23,274 bases of DNA from Flemingiibacterium sp964603455 (lineage in GTDB: Bacteria > Bacillota > Clostridia > Oscillospirales > CAG-272), in the NCBI GenBank assembly GCA_964603455.1, contig CAZRVL010000028.1:1-23274 (forward strand), read 5' to 3'. The notes beneath the pieces are model-generated. The model was not told the DNA's origin, did not search any database, and saw only the letters and a program-made list of their open reading frames with translations. The position numbers were made by a program, and so were the translations under genes. Every line of letters begins with the position of its first letter. Positions within the stretch are counted from its first letter, which is position 1. This document shows, one piece after another, positions 6,711-14,375 of the stretch.

Positions 6711-7538
6711 ATGAAAGAATATAAGGTCGAAGGTCATGTTTCGAGCTTTCTGCCGGAGGACAGAGAGTGGAAGCTCGTTTGGGCAGACGAATTTGACGGC
6801 ACGGAGCTTGATACCACAAAGTGGGGCTTCCGCTTGAATTTCTGGGGCAAACGTTTCGGTGCATACAGTGATGAGGGTGTAAGACTTGACGGTAAGGGAA
6901 ATGTCGAGCTTCACCGCGTCGAAAAGGACGGCTATTATTGCTCTCCGCAGCTCCAGACCGGTTCTAACTCGTTCGATATACCGCTCAGCGGCAACGACGA
7001 TGCAAATCCCTGGAAGCAGGACACTATCTGGAAGATCGGAAATATCGAAAAACCGAAATTCATGCACCGCTTCGGATATTATGAGTGCCGTTGTAAGTTC
7101 CAGCGCGAGCCTAACGTAATGTGGTCGGCATTCTGGACTCAGTCCCCGTCCATTGGTATGACCTACGATGATGTATGGAGCGGAGTCGAGAGCGATATTA
7201 TGGAATGCTTTGGTGTCGGAAGAGCCACTACCGGAAATATCATGGGCGGCTACGGCGCAAGATTCAGAGAAGAAGGAAGAGTAAACTACGATCTTAAGGA
7301 AACCGCTGACGGTTATCATACCTTCGGAATGCTCTGGACTCCCGATGAATATGTATTCTACTGTGACGGTGAAATAGTTTCGAGAGCTACCGAGACCGTT
7401 TCACAGGTACCGCAGTTCATTCTGCTCACCACCGAGGTTCAGGGCTGGAGAAGCTCGAAGCCTTATCCGGTCGGCGAGAAGTTTGAGGACGATTTCTTCG
7501 TCTGCGACTATGTAAGAGTATTCGATTACGAAAATTAA
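6711..7538 (+). CDS. Glycoside hydrolase family 16 protein, no signal peptide
   Basis: 275 residues. The GH16 active-site pattern E-x-D-x-x-E is present as ESDIME at residues 160-165: Glu160 as predicted nucleophile, Asp162 as helper and Glu165 as acid/base. Family-typical aromatic stretches surround it (KLVWADEFDG at 21-30, RFGYYECRCKF near 120-130, GYHTFGMLWTPDEYVFYCDG at 201-220). GH16 enzymes cleave beta-1,3/1,4-glucans or related galactans; the exact substrate cannot be read from sequence. The N-terminus is polar, with no signal peptide or anchor, so the protein is predicted to be cytoplasmic, which is unusual for the family. Start ATG has a strong AAGGAGG (6694-6700) 10 nt upstream. The gene is monocistronic and divergent from an AraC regulator. 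Confidence 0.93.
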   Translation: MKEYKVEGHVSSFLPEDREWKLVWADEFDGTELDTTKWGFRLNFWGKRFGAYSDEGVRLDGKGNVELHRVEKDGYYCSPQLQTGSNSFDIPLSGNDDANPWKQDTIWKIGNIEKPKFMHRFGYYECRCKFQREPNVMWSAFWTQSPSIGMTYDDVWSGVESDIMECFGVGRATTGNIMGGYGARFREEGRVNYDLKETADGYHTFGMLWTPDEYVFYCDGEIVSRATETVSQVPQFILLTTEVQGWRSSKPYPVGEKFEDDFFVCDYVRVFDYEN

Positions 7539-7542
7539 GTTT

Positions 7543-7570
7543 AAGCTCCGGCTCGACCGGAGCTTTTTTT
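7543..7570 (+). terminator. Rho-independent terminator of the GH16 gene
   Basis: AAGCTCCGG (7543-7551) pairs perfectly with CCGGAGCTT (7557-7565) around a 5-nt loop, and the T-run continues to 7570. It starts 5 nt after the stop codon. Confidence 0.92.
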
Positions 7571-7621
7571 GATATATTTGTTAAAAAAGTTGAACTCCGT
7601 GTAACATTCTTGATTGTCTTC

Positions 7622-7650
7622 TTGACAATTCTGCAAAAGAGAGGTATAAT
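7622..7650 (+). promoter_or_regulatory. Perfect consensus promoter of the htpG operon
   Basis: TTGACA (7622-7627), exactly 17 bp, then TATAAT (7645-7650). The leader to the htpG start is about 54 nt and may fold a small imperfect hairpin at 7659-7676 (loop TATTCG). No CIRCE-type inverted repeat is visible, so repression by HrcA is not supported. Confidence 0.92.
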
Positions 7651-7710
7651 ATATTGTAGGACAGTATTCGCTGCCCTGTACTTATCTTTTAATGTAAAGA
7701 GGTAATTATA

Positions 7711-9615
7711 ATGTCAGAAGAAGTAAAAAACACAGAAAAAGGCGGAATTTCCGTTGAAATTGAACACATATTCCCGATAATAAAAAAGTGGCTCTATTCC
7801 GAAAAGGAGATATTCCTTCGCGAGATAGTTTCCAATGCCTGTGACGCGGTAACGAAGCTGAAGCGTCTCTCATCGCTCGGAGAAGCTAAGGACATAGCCG
7901 ATGATTTCAAGATCACCGTAAAGATCGATAAAGCGGCTAAAACTCTTACCGTTTCGGATAACGGTATCGGTATGACCGAGGATGAAGTCAGACGTTACAT
8001 ATGCCAGATCGCTCTTTCGGGTGCGCTTGAATTTATTCAGAAGTATGAGGGCAACGAAGAGGATGCGGCGAAGGACGGTATCATAGGTCACTTCGGTCTC
8101 GGCTTCTATTCTTCGTTTATGGTCAGTGATACTGTTGATGTTATCACACGCTCGTATAAGTCTGAGGATGCGGTAAAGTGGGTATGCACCGAGGCAGGTG
8201 AATATGAGATAACTAAAGATTTTTACCGTGCCGAGCGCGGAACAGATGTCGTTATGCACATCATGAAGGACGAGGAAGAATTTCTCGATGAATACCGCAT
8301 TCGTTCGATACTTGAAAAGTATTGCTCGTTCATGCCTGTAGAGATATATCTCGAAGTCGTTAAGACCGAGGAAGAGCAGCAGAAAGAGGACGAGGCAAAG
8401 AAGGATGAAGCAGCCGAGGACAAGACCGAACCGAAGCCGATAAACGATATTCATCCGCTCTGGCAGAAGAATCCCTCAGACTGTACCGATGAGGAATACG
8501 ACAGCTTCTACCATAAGGTATTCAATGATTACCGTGAGCCTCTGTTCCATATCCACCTGAATGCGGATTATCCGCTCAACTTCAAGGGAATACTCTATTT
8601 CCCGAAGATAGCGCATGAATACGACAGCCTTGAAGGACAGGTAAAGCTCTATTACAATCAGGTATTCGTTGCAGACAATATCAAGGAAGTTATCCCCGAA
8701 TATATGCTGATGCTCAAGGGTGTGCTTGACTGCCCCGAGCTTCCGTTGAACGTTTCGAGAAGCTATCTTCAGAACAGCGGATATGTTGCGAAGATCTCCG
8801 CACATATCGTTAAAAAGGTCGCGGATAAGATCAATTCCATGTTCAACACAGGACGTGAGGATTACGAAAAGCTCTGGAACGATCTTAAGACCTTTGTGGA
8901 ATACGGCTGTCTGCGTGACCGCAAGTTCTATGATCGCCTGAAGGATTCCATACTTTATCAGAATACCGACGGAAAGTTCGTTACACTCAGCGAATATCTC
9001 GAAGCTGCGAAGGACAAGCATGAAAATACCGTATACTATACCGCCGATAAGACAGCTCAGGCACAGTATATAGCTATGTTTGCGGCAGAGGGCATTGAGG
9101 TCGTTGTACTCGATAAGATGATCGATACTCAGTTTATTAATGTTATAGAGCAGGCTAATGACGGTGTAAAGTTCGTTCGTATAGATGCCGATATAGCTTC
9201 TGCACTCAAGGCTGACGGAAATGCCGAGAGCAATGAAAAGCTCGTCGAGCTTTTCAAGAAGGTCAGCGGCAATAATGAACTCAAGGTAAGCTTTGAGCTG
9301 CTTAAGAACGCAAAAATACCTGCTATACTCAACATTTCGGAAGAATCGCGCCGTATGGACGATATGATGAAGATGTATCGTATGTCAGGAAACGATATGG
9401 GCGGAATGAACTTCCCGACAGATGCAACTCTCATTGTCAATGCTTCGAGCCAGCTGATCACACGTCTGGCAAATGAAGTCGATACCGATGAAGCCAAGGC
9501 GGAGAAGATCGCAAAGCAGATATACACGCTTGCACTGCTCTCTCAGAGACAGCTTACGGCAGACGAGCTTCAAGCCTTCCTTACCGACAGCTTCGATATG
9601 CTCGAACAACTTTAA
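7711..9615 (+). CDS. htpG: Hsp90-family chaperone HtpG
   Basis: 634 residues, normal for bacterial HtpG. The GHKL ATPase domain shows Glu38 in LREIVSNACDA (36-46), DNGIGM (83-88) and the lid motif GHFGLGFYSSF near 127-137. An acidic/lysine-rich linker at about 220-245 separates it from the middle domain, which begins with PLWQKNPSD and contains the conserved EPLFHIHLNADYPLNFKG-like stretch. The C-terminal domain has a Met-rich segment around 547-565 in the region of the exposed client-contacting helix. ATP-dependent cytosolic folding chaperone. It heads a run of plus-strand genes; aroC begins 17 bp downstream with no terminator between. Confidence 0.97.
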   Translation: MSEEVKNTEKGGISVEIEHIFPIIKKWLYSEKEIFLREIVSNACDAVTKLKRLSSLGEAKDIADDFKITVKIDKAAKTLTVSDNGIGMTEDEVRRYICQIALSGALEFIQKYEGNEEDAAKDGIIGHFGLGFYSSFMVSDTVDVITRSYKSEDAVKWVCTEAGEYEITKDFYRAERGTDVVMHIMKDEEEFLDEYRIRSILEKYCSFMPVEIYLEVVKTEEEQQKEDEAKKDEAAEDKTEPKPINDIHPLWQKNPSDCTDEEYDSFYHKVFNDYREPLFHIHLNADYPLNFKGILYFPKIAHEYDSLEGQVKLYYNQVFVADNIKEVIPEYMLMLKGVLDCPELPLNVSRSYLQNSGYVAKISAHIVKKVADKINSMFNTGREDYEKLWNDLKTFVEYGCLRDRKFYDRLKDSILYQNTDGKFVTLSEYLEAAKDKHENTVYYTADKTAQAQYIAMFAAEGIEVVVLDKMIDTQFINVIEQANDGVKFVRIDADIASALKADGNAESNEKLVELFKKVSGNNELKVSFELLKNAKIPAILNISEESRRMDDMMKMYRMSGNDMGGMNFPTDATLIVNASSQLITRLANEVDTDEAKAEKIAKQIYTLALLSQRQLTADELQAFLTDSFDMLEQL

Positions 9616-9632
9616 AAGAAAGGGGCATAGCT

Positions 9633-10718
9633 ATGCCATCCGTATACGGACAAAAACTTAAGCTCTCGATATTCGGTGAATCGCACGGAGCGTCAATAGG
9701 TGTGGTTATTGATGGCTTCCCGGCAGGGATGAAGCTCGACTATGAGCTCATATCAGCCATGATGAAACGCCGCGCACCGGGCGGAGAACTTTCTACTCCG
9801 CGCAAGGAAGCCGATCTTCCGAGGATCGTCAGCGGTGTTTCGGAAGGGTATACGAACGGCTTTCCGATTTGCGCTGTCATCGAGAATACCAATCAGCACA
9901 GCTCAGATTATTCAAAGGTCAAGCTTCCGCGACCGAATCATGCCGATTATCCCGCTCTTTTGAAATACGGCGAACACTGTGAGCTTCACGGCGGCGGACA
10001 TTTTTCGGGAAGGCTTACCGCACCGTTTACCTTTGCCGGCGCACTCTGCACACAGCTTTTGTCGCAGAAAGGGATAACTGTTGCCGCACACTTAAAGCAG
10101 ATACTCAATGTCACAGACAGTTCATTCCCGACAGATGTCAAGCCTTCCGAATTGAATGCACTTAAAAAGAAGGATATACCGACTATCGATCCGATGGCGG
10201 CTGAGGCTTATAAGACGATAATCGCTTCGGCAAAGATGCGCGGCGATTCGGTCGGTGCAATGATAGAGTGCGGTGTGATAGGACTTCCTGCCGCACTCGG
10301 TGAGCATATGTTTGGAAGTGTTGAATCGGAAATATCTAAGCTCTGCTTTGCGATACCCGGAGTCAAAGGAATATCATTCGGAATCGGAAATGATTTCTGT
10401 AGGCTCTACGGTTCTCAGGCGAACGACGCATACGAATATAAGAACGGCAAGGTCGTTACAAAAACCAATAACTGCGGCGGTATAGTCGGTGGAATGACTA
10501 CAGGTATGCCTGTTATATTTTCTGTGGTGATGAAGCCAACGCCTTCGATATTCGTAGAACAGGATACCGTTGATCTCGAAAGCGGACAAAATGCCAAGCT
10601 CAGCATAAAGGGCAGACATGATCCCTGTATAGCGATAAGAGCCGTTCCGGTCGTTGAAGCCGCGGCGGCGATAGCCTGCACATCTCTGCTGCTTGATTCA
10701 GAAGGGAGAAAGCTCTGA
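9633..10718 (+). CDS. aroC: Chorismate synthase
   Basis: 361 residues. FMN-dependent enzyme converting EPSP to chorismate, the last common step of the shikimate pathway. Conserved signatures are present: FGESHG near the N-terminus, MKRRAPGGELSTPRKE, the RPNHADYP segment, GGHFSGR and the C-terminal IKGRHDPCIAIRAVPVVEA. The start ATG has AAAGGGG about 7 nt upstream. Its stop TGA (10716-10718) overlaps the start of the next gene by one base, so the two are probably translationally coupled. Confidence 0.97.
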   Translation: MPSVYGQKLKLSIFGESHGASIGVVIDGFPAGMKLDYELISAMMKRRAPGGELSTPRKEADLPRIVSGVSEGYTNGFPICAVIENTNQHSSDYSKVKLPRPNHADYPALLKYGEHCELHGGGHFSGRLTAPFTFAGALCTQLLSQKGITVAAHLKQILNVTDSSFPTDVKPSELNALKKKDIPTIDPMAAEAYKTIIASAKMRGDSVGAMIECGVIGLPAALGEHMFGSVESEISKLCFAIPGVKGISFGIGNDFCRLYGSQANDAYEYKNGKVVTKTNNCGGIVGGMTTGMPVIFSVVMKPTPSIFVEQDTVDLESGQNAKLSIKGRHDPCIAIRAVPVVEAAAAIACTSLLLDSEGRKL

Positions 10719-11665
10719 TGAATATCGACCGCACAGGGATAATAGATTCAAACCTAAAGCTGCTCGATTCCGAGACATCATCTTCTGTAGAGCGCAGGAT
10801 AGCCCAGCTTTCCGACCTTGCAATGCTCATATCTAAAAATTCGGATATGCTGCTCGATTCGGATGAGAGGGTCGAGGGATTTTCCGAATTGTTCTCACGC
10901 GGAATAATTCCGGAAGGTGCAGTCGAGGAGTCTGTCCCATATCTCGAAGCATATTATTCATCGCAGCTTTTGTCCGATAAGCTCATAGTCTGTCGCTTTT
11001 TGGCGGAAAGACTCGGCTGGCGTAATGATTTCAGGTTGGCATCGCTGCTCGGAGAGCCTGACGGCTTTGCGAAGCTTGCAAAAGATCCGAAGATCGCGTA
11101 CCTGAAAAATGCCTTTGCAGATGACGCATTCCTGAAATTTGCCAAAGTTCTCGGCAATCCTTCTGTCGATTACCAGAGCGATTTCCAATCGGTCTGCGAG
11201 GAGGTATATTATTCGAGAGCCGATATGTGCATACTTCCGCTCGACAGCTCGCGTGATGCAAAGCTCATAGGTTTTTGCCGTCTTATCGACAAATATGAGC
11301 TGAAAATAGTATTGACCTGTGATATAACCGCCGGAGCTGACGGTGTTACCACAAGATATGCGTTGCTCTCAAAAAATCTGACATTCAGTGATGACCTTCC
11401 TGAATGCTGCGATGCACGTTTCTTGGAGCTTAGCTTCGTTCCGAGCGAGGAGATAACATTGGCTGAGCTGCTTACTGCGGCGGGAAATTTCGGACTGAAG
11501 CTTTATAAGGTCGATGCGATACCGCTGACATACAGTGACAATGATTTTGCATACGATGTCATCCTTCATTGTCCCGACCGTGCGGTCGAACCGTTCGCAC
11601 TTTTCATGGCACTTGCCGCTCCGCAGTACGAAACTCTCGGAGTTTATGCACATATCAAGGACTGA
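10718..11665 (+). CDS. Chorismate mutase/prephenate dehydratase (P-protein)-like, apparently degenerate
   Basis: 315 residues. By-eye alignment gives the layout of bifunctional PheA: an AroQ-like helical region at about 20-88 (ISKNSDMLLDSDER and YLEAYYSSQ), a prephenate-dehydratase-like region at about 124-218 (KIAYLKNAF; FQSVCEEVYYSRADMCILPLDSS where active enzymes have GVLPIENS; TTRY at 211-214 where they have TRF), and an ACT-like domain at about 236-313 ending ETLGVY (usual L-G-S-Y). Several catalytic positions appear changed: no obvious equivalent of AroQ Arg28, Glu-Arg in place of Arg-Glu at the 51/52 pair, and LDSS for IENS. It could be a diverged active enzyme, a regulatory pseudoenzyme or an unrelated ACT protein. 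It overlaps aroC by 1 nt and the next gene by 1 nt. Confidence 0.6.
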   Translation: MNIDRTGIIDSNLKLLDSETSSSVERRIAQLSDLAMLISKNSDMLLDSDERVEGFSELFSRGIIPEGAVEESVPYLEAYYSSQLLSDKLIVCRFLAERLGWRNDFRLASLLGEPDGFAKLAKDPKIAYLKNAFADDAFLKFAKVLGNPSVDYQSDFQSVCEEVYYSRADMCILPLDSSRDAKLIGFCRLIDKYELKIVLTCDITAGADGVTTRYALLSKNLTFSDDLPECCDARFLELSFVPSEEITLAELLTAAGNFGLKLYKVDAIPLTYSDNDFAYDVILHCPDRAVEPFALFMALAAPQYETLGVYAHIKD

Positions 11666-12309
11666 TGGATCATAAAAATTTTTTGCGCATACTTGACGGA
11701 GAAAATGCCGAATTTACATTGTTCGAGCCTTTTCCGACAAGGCAGATAGTCACTCAGCTCATATGGCGCGGCGGCGATGAGCTTTGGGACAGACCGATAA
11801 GGCGTGCCGAAACGCTTATAGAATTTTATAAATACATAAATTCGGATGTAGCTGTGATAGAACCGTCCGGAGCATATGAAATGCTTTCCGCAGAGCTTCC
11901 CGAAGATATGCGCTTTGTCGTTATCTCGGATGATGTCGAGGAGATAGAAGTGGTGTCGAGGAATGACAAAGTATGCGCTGTTGCAACACGCGGCGGATTT
12001 GTTAAAACGAACAGACCTATGATATATCTGCCGTCTGTTGATTCAGATCAAGAGGATATATCGAATATCGATTCGAGATTTTCTGCGGTATATTTAAAAA
12101 AATGCACCGCTGCTCCGAAGAGAGTCACTCTCGGCGGAGTTGGTACTGATCTTATAAATTCCAATCTGCCGCTTCGGATATACGAAAGAGTCGAAGAGCT
12201 CGGCTGTCAAGGCATAAGAGCTGTTGGAAGCGGAGGACTTGGCGAAAGACTTGAGTATCTTGGATTCATCTCGATGCTCGGAAAATACAACAAAATGAGG
12301 AATAAATAA
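11665..12309 (+). CDS. Unassigned 214-residue protein, weakly like a short uroporphyrinogen decarboxylase-family protein
   Basis: Starts with ATG overlapping the previous stop by one base (TGATG at 11663-11667), so it is probably translated by coupling. I cannot assign it firmly. The N-terminus (NFLRILDGENAEFTLFEPF) and the segment RRAETLIEFYKYINSDVAVIEPSG resemble UroD/MtaA-type decarboxylase or methyltransferase proteins, and the C-terminal GGVGTDLINSN...RIYERVEELGCQGIRAVGSGG could match the end of such a barrel. It is much shorter than the usual 330-350 residues, with the middle seemingly missing. No signal peptide or membrane segment. A function cannot be stated. Its place inside an aroC operon is the main clue. 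Confidence 0.45.
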   Translation: MDHKNFLRILDGENAEFTLFEPFPTRQIVTQLIWRGGDELWDRPIRRAETLIEFYKYINSDVAVIEPSGAYEMLSAELPEDMRFVVISDDVEEIEVVSRNDKVCAVATRGGFVKTNRPMIYLPSVDSDQEDISNIDSRFSAVYLKKCTAAPKRVTLGGVGTDLINSNLPLRIYERVEELGCQGIRAVGSGGLGERLEYLGFISMLGKYNKMRNK

Positions 12310-12310
12310 A

Positions 12311-12559
12311 ATGGAAAAAGAGTATACCTATAAAACGACCGGAACCTGTGCAAGAGAGATAAATTTCGTTCTTGACGGCGATACTATAAAAGAAGTGAAG
12401 TTTGTCGGTGGATGTTCCGGAAATACGCAGGGCGTTGCTGCTCTTGTTGCCGGAATGAAGGTCGATGAAGCTATCGCACGTCTCAAGGGAATAAGATGCG
12501 GCTTCAAGCCCACATCATGTCCCGATCAGCTGGCGACTGCTCTCGAAGGCACGAAGTAA
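12311..12559 (+). CDS. TSCPD domain protein (TIGR03905-like)
   Basis: 82 residues, one complete TSCPD domain (PF12637) with the naming motif TSCPDQLA at 68-75. Four cysteines (13, 35, 63, 70) are spaced as if to bind a metal. The domain also occurs at the C-terminus of some ribonucleotide reductases; the stand-alone form has no settled function. The start lies 1 nt after the preceding stop, so it belongs to the same transcript and is probably coupled. Confidence 0.9.
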   Translation: MEKEYTYKTTGTCAREINFVLDGDTIKEVKFVGGCSGNTQGVAALVAGMKVDEAIARLKGIRCGFKPTSCPDQLATALEGTK

Positions 12560-12602
12560 TGCGCCATATGATCCAATATTAATTTAATTCAAGGAGATTT
12601 AT

Positions 12603-14321
12603 ATGACATACAGAGAAAATTTTGAACGCTGGCTGAGTTCAGATAAGGTCGATGAGAGTACAAAAATCGAGCTTCGCGCCATCGCCGATGATGACGAGGA
12701 AGTGAAATTCCGTTTTGTTAAGGATCTTGAATTCGGAACTGCCGGACTTCGCGGAATAATGGTCGCAGGTACGAATGCAATGAATGTCTATACCGTTGCT
12801 CATGCCACTCAGGGACTTGCAGCTCTGATTACCAAGCTCGGAAAGGCAGAGCGCGGTGTAGCTGTCGGATATGATTCGCGCAACAATTCAAAATTATTTG
12901 CAGAGACCGCAGCTTGCGTTTTGGCGGCGAACGGTGTAAAGGTCAAGCTTTTCAACGGCATTCGTCCGACTCCCGTGCTTTCATTTGCTGTCCGCGAGCT
13001 CAACTGCATCGCCGGCATAAACATAACCGCTTCTCACAATCCAAAGCAGTACAACGGTTATAAGGCATATTGGGAGGACGGCGCACAGCTTCCGCCCGAT
13101 CATGCAAAGACTGTCTCCGAATTTATAGCGGCAGCCGATATATTTAACGATGTCAAGCAGATAGCTCTGTCGGAAGGTATTGATTCGGGTATCATCGAGT
13201 ATATCACGGATGAATTTGATGATCTCTATATGTCAAAGGTAATAGCAGAGGCAGTAAATCCCGATGTTATAGCGAAGGTTGCTGACGAGCTTAAAATAGT
13301 ATATACTCCTTTGCACGGAACAGGCTACAGAATAGTTCCGGAGGTTCTCAAGCGCATCGGACTTAAGCACATATATCCTGTCGAGGAGCAGATGGTCATA
13401 GATGGAAATTTCCCAACTGTAGAATTTCCCAACCCCGAATATCCCGCAGTTTTCGAGCTTGGAATAAAGCAGGCTGAAAAGATAGGAAGCGATCTCATAA
13501 TTGCGACTGACCCTGACGCAGACCGCACGGGAATAATGTCGCGTGATAAGAGCGGAAAATTCGTTTGTCTGACCGGAAACCAAGTCGGCGCACTGCTGCT
13601 CGATTATATCATAAGAGCCTATGAATCTACCGAAATGCCAGAGAATCCCTATGCCGTAAAGACGATAGTTACCACCGAGATGGTCACTGAGATATGCCGT
13701 GTACACAATGTAAAGCTGCATAATGTGCTTACAGGCTTCAAGTTTATCGGCGAGGTCATAAAGAAATACGAAGTCACAGGTCATGACAACTTTATTTTCG
13801 GATTTGAAGAGAGCTACGGCTACCTCAAGGGCACATATGCGCGTGATAAGGATTCGGTCGTTGCGACTATGCTCATATCCGAAATGGCAGCTTATTATAA
13901 GACACAGGGAATGACACTTTGTGATGCTATGGAAGCTCTCTATAACGAATATGGACAGTTCGGTGAAGGTGCATCGAACATATATATGGAAGGTCTTGAC
14001 GGACTTGAAAAAATGAAGAAGCTTATGGATAAGCTCAGAAGTGATCCGCCGTCCGAGCTTGCAGGCTACAAGGTCATTGAAAGACGCGATTACCTGAACG
14101 ATACCGTTCTCGATATTGCGACCGGAAAGGTAACATCTACTGGACTTCCTACCTCCAATGTGCTTTACTTTGCTACCGAAGCAGGCGATAAGATAGTTAT
14201 CCGCCCGTCAGGAACAGAGCCGAAGATCAAGACTTATATCCTCTGCCGCGGTGCAGATCGTGCGGAAGTTGATAATAAGATCGCAGCATACAGCAAGGTC
14301 ACTGAGACCTGGACTGAATGA
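12603..14321 (+). CDS. pgcA: Phosphoglucomutase/phosphomannomutase (PgcA type)
   Basis: 572 residues, close to Bacillus PgcA in length and in the recognisable N-terminal block KDLEFGTAGLRG. Alpha-D-phosphohexomutase signatures: TASHNP at 142-147 with the phosphoserine Ser144, metal loop DPDADR at 303-308, sugar-binding GFEESYGY and C-terminal phosphate loop RPSGTEPK. It interconverts glucose-1-phosphate and glucose-6-phosphate (possibly mannose phosphates), supplying precursors for wall glycopolymers and storage. AAGGAG lies just upstream of the start. It is the last gene before the strong terminator. Confidence 0.95.
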   Translation: MTYRENFERWLSSDKVDESTKIELRAIADDDEEVKFRFVKDLEFGTAGLRGIMVAGTNAMNVYTVAHATQGLAALITKLGKAERGVAVGYDSRNNSKLFAETAACVLAANGVKVKLFNGIRPTPVLSFAVRELNCIAGINITASHNPKQYNGYKAYWEDGAQLPPDHAKTVSEFIAAADIFNDVKQIALSEGIDSGIIEYITDEFDDLYMSKVIAEAVNPDVIAKVADELKIVYTPLHGTGYRIVPEVLKRIGLKHIYPVEEQMVIDGNFPTVEFPNPEYPAVFELGIKQAEKIGSDLIIATDPDADRTGIMSRDKSGKFVCLTGNQVGALLLDYIIRAYESTEMPENPYAVKTIVTTEMVTEICRVHNVKLHNVLTGFKFIGEVIKKYEVTGHDNFIFGFEESYGYLKGTYARDKDSVVATMLISEMAAYYKTQGMTLCDAMEALYNEYGQFGEGASNIYMEGLDGLEKMKKLMDKLRSDPPSELAGYKVIERRDYLNDTVLDIATGKVTSTGLPTSNVLYFATEAGDKIVIRPSGTEPKIKTYILCRGADRAEVDNKIAAYSKVTETWTE

Positions 14322-14337
14322 AGCTGACGAAAATATG

Positions 14338-14375
14338 AAAATATCCTCCTCGAATTTTTCGAGGAGGATATTTTT
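14338..14375. terminator. Very strong bidirectional terminator between two convergent operons
   Basis: A 17-bp perfect stem (14338-14354 with 14358-14374) around a 3-nt loop, with A-run and T-run ends so it works in both directions. The stop codon of the minus-strand CDF gene (14374-14376) lies at the edge of the stem. Confidence 0.94.

Noticed and set aside
7622..7710. CIRCE or class III heat-shock operator in front of htpG
   Set aside because: No TTAGCACTC-N9-GAGTGCTAA repeat is present; only a small imperfect leader hairpin at 7659-7676.
11569..11664. Longer N-terminus for the UroD-like gene, read in another frame within the end of the P-protein-like gene
   Set aside because: It would overlap the upstream gene by almost 100 nt and has the composition of a shadow frame; the ATG at 11665 forms a TGATG coupling with the stop codon.
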